Assembly (NCBI RefSeq): GCF_036711975.1
Contig: NC_091972.1
Span: forward strand, 15,195,001 to 15,259,000
Reading direction: 5' to 3'
DNA: 64,000 bases
Origin: Onthophagus taurus
Taxonomy: Eukaryota > Arthropoda > Insecta > Coleoptera > Scarabaeidae
Made by a program: the position numbers and the translations under genes. The notes beneath the pieces are model-generated. The model was not told where the DNA came from. It ran no database searches and worked only from the letters and a program-made list of their open reading frames with translations. Of this stretch, positions 35,801 through 47,800 are shown piece after piece; the first letter of the stretch is position 1, and each line of letters starts with the position of its first letter.

Positions 35801-38800
35801 CACTTCACCGTAAATTCAGTTGGTACACTTGAGTTGCATTGGTAACGTTTGTAGTTTTCAAAATTGTGATTGTCTTTTTTATTGTAATTTCATATTAATT
35901 TGAGACGATAGGCGATAAAAGAGTATAAGAAACTATAAGAGTATAACAAAAGGCAACAACAACACTACTGAGCAAGATAAATGTATAGCATATGTATAAT
36001 ATATATACAAGTTTTGTGAATCATTGAATCCAGATGCATTTGAAAAAAGAAGAACAACTAAGAGCCTGTTCCTAGTTACTACGTAAGAAACTTTTCTTAG
36101 ATAATAGTGTCAGTTTTGATGCTTGCTGATTATAAACTATCTATATTTCCAGTGTTAGTGAAATCAATCACAACTCTGTAAAAGGTACTTCTCGAAGGTG
36201 TATTTCGATCAGGAAAACGTTCTCGATACAAAGCTATACTATCAGCAACTTTTCTGCCACTTTCTCCATAAATAAAAATCATTTCGACTTTTTCCGCCAC
36301 ACTTAGAGTATTAATGATTTAATGACTTAGTTTAAACACTTTGCCTTAATGTAAAACGATGGAATTAATCAGAATTTATTGCCAAGCAGTTTTTATGCAA
36401 ATTTAGTTACCTGTTACATTTTAAAACAATTCAACCAATTAAGTCTCTGAAAGCGATATTCTGAAAATGCCGACATAAGCAGTTCCACGAACTCTTGTTT
36501 TTTATGCGTTATTTTATTATCAAATTGACAAAGGCGAAGAAATGTCGGAACCTTTTAGACCTCTTTCCGAAGGTATTTCCGACGAGCCAGGTCACCCGAT
36601 GTACTTAAACAGTATTCTAAGAATTAAGAACTAAAGACAATGTATCGAAGCGGATAGGAAAATGTCTAAAAATTCGTAAACGTTACATTTTAAGAGTATA
36701 CATTTTTAGCTTTCTTTCTAATGGTTGAAATATAAAAGAAGTTTACAAATTTAGATGAAGAGTATGAAGATGCTCACATTGTTTGTCAATCACGATATTA
36801 GATTGGACTTGATTGATTTGTTGTTCATAATTATAATATTGCGTCAAACAAACACGGGCAGTCACGATTTGAATTTAAATGATTCCGGAGAAATTATATA
36901 AGAAATAAAAATCTTGAATTTGTTGTTTTGTATTAATAAAGTTTAACAAATAATTAAGTAGACGTTTAATATCCAGTATTAAAATCCAGCTTTGTTGGTT
37001 ATTAACCAAAATAAAATAATTTGAATCTATATGTATAGGTAATAATATAGTAATTCTTCAGTTGGTGTCGGTTTTCGAACAATTAGATGCACTTTTATGG
37101 TTTTTATTCAAACATTCTCCAATTTGTTAATGAATCAACATAAATTTAAAACAAATAAGAATTGTTTCCACTTCATTAATAAAGCAAATTTATCACGTTT
37201 TGCAGAATAGTAAATCATGGAAACTTCAAGTATGTTAAATAGCTTCTACACTTTCATATTCATTTTCATACAAAGGCATTTAAAACTTAAATCACCTGAT
37301 AACACATACATATGTATCGCTCTGACGTGATGTTTGATGTGAGCTGAGTTCCTCTTCATAATTGCTTTCACGGTGGGAGCGTGAAGCCTACACAAGTTGG
37401 CCTTCTGCCGGTTCTGTCTAAGATTGGGGTGTAGACGAAGGCTGAGTCTTCGACCGACCAATTGTGCATCCTCGACCCTTGCGAGATTTCTGCTTAGCGT
37501 ATGTATAAATTGCGCCTGCAGAACATACTCGCACTCGGTGATGGTCATAGTATGGATCAGTAGGAACATCCCGTAAGGAGGGTGTCTTGAACTTCGAGGT
37601 CCAGTTTCAGTGTACGTTTCAGATAAGGGCCATGCAGTTCCTGCCGTGACAGAAGTAGATTTTCTCCAAGCTGGATTTTCTCTTTACTGCCTGCGCGCTA
37701 CCGCTTATTACACTTTTGTCATCTGATGTAGAGGAGAAGTAGTACGAAGACCGGCAAGAAGGTGTGCTTAGAGACCTTCTCATCAATTTTACGGGAGCTG
37801 CTGTCGGCTGCGGCTTGCAGAACTTTTCCGTGCACCATTCCTGACGATGACGAGCCTTGCTTCCGCGCGGTAATTTAAAAAACACCATATGAAAAACTAG
37901 AACCACTTATTCAATGAGTCAGACTGGTAACTTCCAAATAAAAAGAAAAACTATTTCGAAACACAAACGTTTTGCGATTTATATACTACGCACACAATCG
38001 CACGTCTTAATTTAATAGTCGCGAATCATTTCACCTCAACCGTTGCTTATACACGCAAAAGTAAACGCCGCAGGGGCACACCGACGAGAACATAACCTGG
38101 CGCAAGGCGAAAACGCACTGCACTGCAACCTATGGCGCGGGGAATACACTTTAAAAAGTAGCGGCTGCTCCGGCGATACACGAACGGAACGTGACCGGAT
38201 TAAACCGGTTCGGCCAGGAACGGGCAGTTCAATTCGGTAGAGGGAATCGAGTATGGAGCGGCGACGGCGAACTCGGCACGCTTTGTATTCGCAGCAAAAC
38301 ATTTGCGCTTTCCTTTCCGCTCGCTATTTTGATGCGCAACACTATCTATTTTTAGCAAACTTGAGTTTTTGTTTATTATGTCCCCTTTACGCTGTTGTCA
38401 AATTGGCAAAGTCATGTGGTTTGGTTATCGTGAGAAGTTCGGCGGGGACTGGTTTCGATTCGTTTCGATACGTTCGTTGTTCCGGATTTGGTCCGATCTG
38501 GTCAGGTTTGGATTGCAGTGCATTTCATACCAAGATTAGAGGACACGGCAATTATCTATTATTAACAATAATTATTTTTTGCTTGTGTCTCAATTGCGCA
38601 ACAGTATCCGTAAATAACCAATCACCTTGAATTTATATTTATTACATTACTCCACAGATCCATTAGATTAATCACCACTTTACATTAAACAATTCAATTC
38701 ATTTTCATCAATTTTTTTTCAACAATCATTTTTCGCTTATTTGATATTGACGTTGATTTGAAAGTATGTCAACGTTCCTAGAAAGTACGAATAGTAATTC

Positions 38801-41800
38801 ATTCGAAACGCATCTATTTTCGCGCAATCTCAACCGCTATTATCCAGTTAACCCAGGCAGATTTCGTGCCAGAAATTATACAAACGACCAGTTTAGAGTT
38901 TGTGCAGTTATTACTACTGATGAAAGAACGTCGCCAAAACACTTAATTAAGATTCATTAGACACAATTTCCAAATCTAGCCCACCTAATAAACATTAATC
39001 GGTAGTAATAGTGTCTATGCGTCGGTAATTGTTACTGCCAATTGTACCAAATTAATTCTAAATTAATAAAGCGATTTCGCTTTTTTGACATTTGAACCTC
39101 CCACAATAGTCTGGACTATACCAGATAGAATACAGATAGAGAACCTTTTTAATTCAGGTTAAAAAAGATTTTATTGTTTAAATTTTTATTTTTAGATTTC
39201 GATGTCATAATTTGTATTGAATTTGTGGTTGTTTTATATCTAGTATAATCTGGTAATTTCATAGATTTCGGCAATGATAAGGAAACTAACGTTAATTTTA
39301 ACAAAAAAAGTTATTTGCAACAACCAAATTAGCGTCAATTATGTTTCTAAATAAATTCTTTACTCACAAAGGAATTTAGTAACAATTTTGCGTTAACACT
39401 TCGTTAAATATTTGCGAACCCAAAATAATTTCTTAAAAAAAAACTTTTATTACTCAATACTAAATGCAGTGTAAACTGGAACTGTTATCGCAGATTGTTA
39501 TCGAGATAATTAAAAAAACTTTTCCGAGTAGTCTTTCATTGCAGATTGCAGAAGACATATTTATGCGAAGTGACGCTCTCAAGTTCAGTAGAAAAATACC
39601 ACGGGGTCCCGTGACCGTTCAACAATAACATGCGATAATTCGCGGTTCAGTGTTGCGTTTTGGCAGGTATTAACTTGATTTGTCCGGATTCAACGATTGA
39701 CCAAAAAAAAACTTTGCTCGCAATTCCAGTTTATGTACTATATTTAACTCCGTTTATATTCTTTAACTCTGTATGCAACATCGTGGAAAAATACTTTAAA
39801 AGCGATAACGAGAACGACTGGGGGGGACGATAACAAAAATGCAACCGATCAGTATTCATATAGAAACTAATTTAATTACATCATTATGTTATTGCTTTAT
39901 ATAAACATCAAAAAAAATGAATCAGAAATTTTATAATTTTTATCTTTAGTTCAAATAAAACACAAATCAAAAAATTGTTTACTGTATTAAATCCAATTTA
40001 GGAAATGAAATGGTCATATGAACAGGATTAACTATCAATTCCAACATAATAAAATGCGAACGCGAACTGACAAGATTCGGTTTTAACCGCATAGTCCAGG
40101 TGCAGCCGCCCAAGTGTACAACGTCATTCGGACACGAAACTTTAAAGCCATAGAAGGATGGAGATTACCCGTTAATCTGGTTCTAATGTTTGCTAAACGT
40201 TTCGGTGTTTTTTATTACGTGTTCGCGTGACGAAACGGTCGTTTTCGTTTCTTTTCTCTGTTTGGTGTATTAATAGAAACCGTTTTATTTATTTTAAATG
40301 GGCTTAAAGGCCGCCCATGATTCGTGACAATGTGCAGGGATGTACCGGCTCGAACCGGTTCAATTAACCAGTAGGCGTTGATAGTTTGTATTCATAAATT
40401 CTTTTTTAATTCGCCAACTTTTTGATTTTTTTACTATGCATAAAGATAACTCTAGTAAAGGGTATGAATTGACTCTAAGGATGTTTATAAAAAGAAAAGA
40501 TAACGCTGATAAATACAAGTATTATCTATAGTTTGTATAATATAAGATTTGATTAAAAGAGATATGGGATGATTCATTTGAATAAGTTATATAAGCGACG
40601 TGTTAAGTGGTTTGTAAAATCAGTATTGTAAATCTGGTTGCATATTTCTTTTAATAACGCGTTGTTGATTCAAAATCTGCTCTTTACAACATCTTCATTA
40701 AAAGTATGTAGGACAATTGCGTTTGTAATAAATGAGTCTAATGAATGTTGCAGCCCGCAGTGCCAATTTTACCAGCAACCCACATTCATAGCAGTTTTTA
40801 AAATGTGCTAAACTCTTTGGGGTGAATGACTTTGTTTAAACGACTACTTAAAATAAATTGAAAGATCTAATGACTTCCTTCATTTCATAAATAAACACAA
40901 ATCAATAACTATTCCATGCAAATTGAGTATTAATGTTTTTGTAATTTTTGCTGTTCCAAATAATTTTTACATTTTTATTTTTAGTACAAGTTCTTTTGCA
41001 AATCACGCCCATCAATTCAGAAGTGAATTTCTAGTAAGCTATATCTTTTGCGTGGACTTAAGAAAAAAAAAATAAATAAATTATAACTGCCATTGGAAAT
41101 CATCAACTCAAGACCAGAGTAGTTACTAGCATAACTTGTCGGGCTTTAGTTGCATCTATCATTATTAAATTACGAGGGAGAGATTTGGTGCAGGTTGTCA
41201 GTTATGATCCAAATCAATGTAGGGTTTATGAAGGCTCATCAAAACGTAGATTACATTCGAAGGAGTGCTTCTACACAATGAAAATTTATTTGGCTAAACA
41301 CCTGTAGTCCCAGTACATATTAAGGAAGTTTATGAAAATCTCAAACTTTTGCTGGAAAATATGAACTATAAAAACCATTCTTGAACAAATTGTAGAGATT
41401 GGAAATAGAATTGAACTTGGCTGGATAAAAATCAAGTTGTAAAAATCACATTTCACTAAAGCGGTTGCAAGAAGTGATTACTTCCAATACTTAGGACAAG
41501 CCTTCCCAAAATATCTTCTTGAAAATTTAAGGGGATTTTTTTGCGGATTGAAGATTACAATTTTGTTTAAAAAATTTGTGATCAATCAAAAATTCAAAGT
41601 AAAAAACTATGGTTTAAACAATGTATCAGAATTGAATGGAATTAGGGTATAATATGGCTGTGAGCTTCATATTGTATATCCTCATACTCGTTTTATTTAT
41701 GAACCTTGATGAAATAATATTATTCATATTTAAGCACAAGTTGTTGTAAGTGATACAGATCAGACTGCAAATAAGTAAAGATTTAGTTCTGTATTGGAGA

Positions 41801-44800
41801 AATCGCCACTAGGTCCGCGGATGTCAACAACCAACTTTTCGTTAATATTGGTATGATGAGATTTTCTGTGGTGCATCTAAACGAGTTGTTGATTTGTAAG
41901 TGAAGGATATGAGGCTCAACATTTTTGGAAAAATTCTTTTAATAATAGTTCTGCGAGCTGCAAAAAATGCTAAAACTTGAAACTCGAAATTTATGGAATG
42001 CTAAAAAACGCAACTTATTGTACTATACTGTAATGTACATATAGCCTTTTTAGCCGTATCCTAAATACAATATAAAAAATAAAAATTACAAAGTTTACAC
42101 TGTCTATACGTACAAAATGATACCATTACATAATTTATTTTCAATAACATAAAAATTCTTTGTTAAGAATTCAATCAGTTCTTTTGAATTTCTGTTGGCT
42201 ATAACAAATTGAACTTTATTAGCAGACAATGTTACTTGAGAGCTTGTAGTTGGAATATACAACGGATGCTCACAAAATACACTCAGCGGCATAAAAAACG
42301 CATCACCTAAAATAATGACCAATTTCAAACTGCAATAACTTTTGAACGTATTGTTCGATTTGAATAAGGTTTGTTTTTATTTGAAAGATCTATCCTTTGT
42401 CAATATTTTTGTAGGTGTCTTCCCCATTTTGGCGCTCTTCAATTTCAGCAATGATGAATAACGCTAATGCATGTTTTCTTCCTACAATTTGAAGTTTGCT
42501 GTGGGATGCTTCGACAACAGAAATTAATTTTAAACATAAAGAGCTTGTAGTTTCGTCTGTTCTAATCACTTATGTTTTTTGTTCAAGTTTATTGTTGTTA
42601 ACACCAAAGGTACAAGCTCTAAAGCATAACGCAGCTTCAAAATATTTCAGTGACGTTTAGTGTCGTTAACATCATTGACTGTTGCTAGACAAGAAAATGA
42701 TCGATATATTGTAACGATCGTGTTACGAAATCGACATACCACAGCAGTTGAGATAAGAAATCGTCTGGAGCAAGTGCGTCGGGTGAACGTGAGTAAACGC
42801 ACAGTAAGAAGGAGATTTGAAGAAGCGAGGTTAAGATCATCGAGACAATGCAGAGTGGCGAAACGTACTGTTCCCAGACGAATCGAGGTTCGGCTTGTAC
42901 TCTCCAGATGGTGGAGTGAGAGTTTGAAGAAGAGCAGGAGAGCGTTATGCATGCTCCCATACAGTCTGTATAGTGTCCCAATACCTGGATGATTTGCATA
43001 TCAGCAGAATGGAATGGCCTGCACGTAACCCTGATTTAAACCCCATAGAACACATGTGCGATATGCTAGGGAGACAAGATAGAGCCTGTGGTGCCGCTAT
43101 ACAAACGCTAGATGATCTCCGAATAGAGCTAGAAGAAGAGCAGCAAGAAAACCTGTTTTGAAGTATACCTCGAAAGATTAACATTATCATTATTATTAAC
43201 ATTTTATTTGTTTACTTGATTCACAGTTTAATTAAATTTCATCGACATCCTTGACTTGCTTTAATTTCTGATGGCGTTGCCGAACAAGCTGCGTTATCTT
43301 TTAGAGCTTGTAACTTTGGTGTTAACAATAGAAACTTGAATAAAAAACAAAAGTGATCAAAACAAATGAAACTACAAGCTCCTGATCTTTAAAATTAATT
43401 TCTTTTGTCGGTGCACCTCACAGCACGCTTCAAAGTGTAGGAAGAAAACTCGCATTAGCGTTATTCACCATTGTTGAAATTGAAGAGCACCAAAATAGGG
43501 AAGGCACCTACAGAAATATTGGCAAAGGGTAGATCTTTCAAATAAAAACAAATCTTATTCAAATCAAGTAATACGTTCAAAAGTTATTGCAGTTTGAAAC
43601 TGGTCATCATTTTAGGTGATGCGCTTTTTATGCCGCAGAGTGTAGTAATCAAAATGCGATGTGGCGGAAAGATATTTGAAAATATGCTTAACATTGTTCT
43701 AGTCTTATAAGAAATACGTGAGAAATATGTGATTGATATAAGTGATATTGTACTTACCATTCGTTTGTGTATGATGTAACTGGTGAAAACGAATTGAGTG
43801 ATTCACAGGATATCTGAAACAATTCATAATCATATTTTAAATATTTAGACAATTCTCATTTGTGACATTCACTATTTTTTTTAATCTTTCTTTAGCTGGA
43901 CGTTGTTAACCAGCCCGTGTCTCTCAACTGATAAAGACCTAATGCCACAAGAGGCATGAATCCTTCAATCTGAGCAGCTTTCCAAGATAATGTCTATTTT
44001 TTGAGTATATAGAGCATACTCAAAAAATAAGTAAATGTAATTAATAAGTAATGTTTAATTGTAATTCGACAAATTTAAAGGATTCATTTTTGAAAATAGA
44101 GATGAGACCAGTATGTAGTACTTAACCCTCGGATGACGGATGCCTTGATAGCGACGCGCGAGTCGAATACCGGGTCAATTAGACCCACATCAAAATAATA
44201 TTTTGTTAAGAAGGGAAAATAAAAAATGTACTAATACAAAATATTATAAACTAGTTTATTTATGTTGAAGAACAATCTATACATAGAATTTTAGTAGGTA
44301 CTGTATGATTATGACATATAAAATTATTACATTGTTCACATTTTTTACTATATTTATTGTCGTTTCCCACACAAACATGACAACGTGATCGTTTTGAAGA
44401 TGTTTGTGGAGTCTGATTCTTTCTTCTTATTGGTCTACCGTACGCTTCAAATGCTTGTGCTATGTGTTTATGTAACCCTGTTGCGTTGTTTTCGAATCGT
44501 TGTGCCCGTCGCTCAATATATTCTGTAACTAACTCTTTTGCTAAAATCTCAAGAAATATTTTTCGTTTATTTTTCATAGAACTTTTTGACTCCCATTCAG
44601 GGTTTTTGGTTATCCAAATAACCAATGCATTATAAGCTGCAATATCTATAAAATTTTGAAAGAGAGACATGGGCCAGCGTCTTGTGGATCGACGACATGT
44701 GTATTCTCTTAGTAATTTATCTAGTGTGTCTACACCACTTTTTGTCGAATTGTAGTACTTTATAATTTCAGGTTTGAAATTATTTTCGGAATTAGATATA

Positions 44801-47800
44801 CTGAATTCATGATGTATACTTGAAAGTAAAACAACACATTTTCGTATCTTAGGTACATATGAGACTAAAGTCAACTTATTTGTGAACAGAAATTGCGATG
44901 AATATTGTTCTCTATGATAAGTGCCAACAATAGATTTTGGAAGATCTTTTCTATTTTTGCGAATTGTGCCCACAAGAAAGCAACCATTATCTAATAAATA
45001 TTCCGCTAATATTATGCTCGTAAAAAAATTATCTGTGGTTATAACACGATTAGAATTCTTCCAAAAATCAGTTAGTTGTTTGACAACGCGTTGGCCTTGA
45101 TCCTTTTCAGGAATTTGTCCGATCTTACCCAGATAAATGTCGAAATTGCAACAGTAATATGTTTTGGCATCGCAAAGTGTCCATATTTTTATACCATATT
45201 TCCCTGGTTTTGACGGCATATAAACTTTGAAGGGACACCGTCCCCGGTATGTAACTAGTTGTTCATCTACTGTACCTGTATTTGATGCCTCGTAAGATTC
45301 CCGACAATTTGCCGCAAACATATCTGATACTTCCCGTATAGGTGCTAATTTATCCACTTTTTTTCTATCTTCCCGGGTTTCCGTATTGTCAAATCTTATG
45401 AACCTCAGAATATCTTTGAATCTGTCACGTGCCATAACCACGGTATACATCTGCCTTGATAATACATTGTCTTTTCGCCATAAGTCGTTCCTGCTTTCAC
45501 GAGATTCTCTAAATCTTCCGATGAGTAGTAGAAGACCTAGAACTGCATATATTTCTATGGAATCTACTTCTTTCCAAGAGTGAAAGTCAGTAGCGTAATG
45601 TGCATTGGCTCTTTGATTGGTGTGTGTAACAATGTTTGCAATGATACTATCGTCCATGAATAATTTGAAACATTCTTCTATAGATTTTACATTTCGACTT
45701 TTATTTGTCAAAGAGCCACTTTGATGAACACTCTGTGGGCATTCAACAGATTTCGGAGCAATATATTTCCATGTACGATTACAAATCGTTTCACTTCGGT
45801 TATCATTATCTTCTTCATCTGATTCCGACGCAGTAAATATATCCGCTTCACTATCTTGCATTTCCGGTTCCACATCGCTCATTGTGCTACATGATTCTTC
45901 CTCTGAAAACTCATCGTCTTCTTCATCTCTGGCAAAATCACTAAAATTCGTAGTGTTTTCCATGTTTTTACGCAGTTGAAGTAAAATGCACTACACCTCT
46001 ATCGGTTCACTCGCTTTCTGACTCAAATATACAAATAAAACTCGAATTAGGTAATGAGTCATGATACCCAGTTCCGCGCCATGCATATGTGCAAAACCCC
46101 CGGCGCCAGATAAAAAAAGACGCCGCGACGCCGCCGCAGCGTTGGTGAACACGTTCGTCGTTTGAATAGTTACTACGTGTACTCACAAAAAAGGCACTAA
46201 AAGTCATCAGTTTACAATGTAGACGAAGATTTTATTTAATCATTACAGAAACAATGAAATTGAAAAAAATGCAAAAATAAATGATCACATTTCATAAGGA
46301 ATTAAATTGGCATGAACTGACGTGCTCATTATTTTTTACCTGATACCGTTCAACCGACACACGTAAAATTTCTGGTAAGATTGCGCTGAAATCCCGGGTC
46401 ACAATGACCCTGCCTTCGCCGGGCGAGGGTTAAAAACAGATATTTAAACCTGTCACCAAAACAACAAGGACGAAATAGACATGACATCGTGACATTGACT
46501 CCGATATACAAAGGAGAATACTTGATGCCAATAGAATCATCTCCAGAATAATCAAAATTAGGATATATAATACTCTAATCATTAGGCTGGTTTTTGACAG
46601 AAAATTAATCAGGTATATATATATTCGGACCAATATATGAGCGAAGGGAATGGCGAATACAAAGGAACGCGAAGATTGAAGGTATCCTACAGAGACAAAA
46701 CATTGTACGCTTCGACTCTAACATAACAGGGAGACGATACCAAGATTGACCTCGACATCGCTACAAGGATGGACAGGGGAGAAATTTTCGGAGGTACGAA
46801 ATTGGAAAGACAGAACTGCACATCAGGATGGATGGCGCTTGTCTTGAAGCAGGTTAAGGTTTACCCCTTAAGAAATTGTACATACTGACATTACCAGGCG
46901 TAAACTGTCAAATATTGACATTTTTGCCAAAATTAAACAAAGAACATTTATTTTAATGTATAGTAATCTAAATATTTGATGTTGTAGTTGTGTGCCACAA
47001 CTATATGACTTGTTCTAAACTGATTATAATTTGAAATTTGTTCTTTGAATGATATGACAAAAAAACTTTTCACTCGCCCAGAATTGCCTTCTGCAATGAA
47101 GATAAATATAATTTTTAAATGGCGTTCAAAACAGAGCGTGCATAAGTCTTAATTACCTGGATCACATCATTATATGTGATCCAGCTAATAAAGAGTTATG
47201 TACCAGGCGCATTGATGATTAAGTAAAAGTTGATTAAGGGCTGGTTCAACAGTCGCAAGATAATCTCGAGATAAGTATTTCTCAGTATAACTTGAAAAGT
47301 CAATTCCCGTCAGTTTAAAGGTCGATATATCGAAAACCGTTATATGAAAAAAATTGATGAGGTTTTGATTTTTTTTTTCGCAAAAACTATCTAACAAAAA
47401 AATTTGAATTTTGAACAGGTGTTAGCTTGATGTGTTCTTAATCAGGTGCATACTTTATGACTTTTGGCATGGATAGTTGAGTAGACTATATGTTACTAGC
47501 TATATCTAATTAGACTATCTATCTGAATTTGGACCAGGACAGCGCTACTGCATGTTATGGTTTATAAATAAAAAAAAGTCTTATATAACTGATTTCTAGA
47601 AGTCCTGCATCGCTTAGAATTTGTTGAACACACTGCAAATCATCCTATATATAAAATCCTTATATCTATATATTAATGTTAGGTCGAAAATAGAATGATA
47701 TCTAAATCATAAGGTATTACAATGTGTTAATTGTTATAACAATGTTATATAATATTATAATACCACATGGAGCTGCTTCACCATCTTCCTTTTAACACAA

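Larger units (their letters stand above)
33244..43757 (-). other. 10.5-kb intron of the CP2 gene
   Basis: This lies between the microexon donor (G/GTAAGT) and the acceptor at 33244. It contains an inverted hAT/satellite copy (33890-35247), a DUF4817-type relic (36140-36310), a CpG-rich block with a possible small gene (37.6-38.6 kb) and a Tc1 derivative (42280-43642). From 38640 to 42279 I see nothing but AT-rich sequence and chance ORFs. Confidence 0.7.

Noticed and set aside
38253..38630. 125-codon + strand frame in the CpG-rich block
   Set aside because: It has no recognisable domain, lies in promoter-like sequence with overlapping frames on the other strand, and shows no splice or promoter support.
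40330..40375. CCGGCTCGAACCGG sequence resembling a tRNA T-arm
   Set aside because: The palindrome lacks a matching acceptor stem, D-arm and anticodon arm at tRNA distances. I found no convincing tRNA gene in the window.
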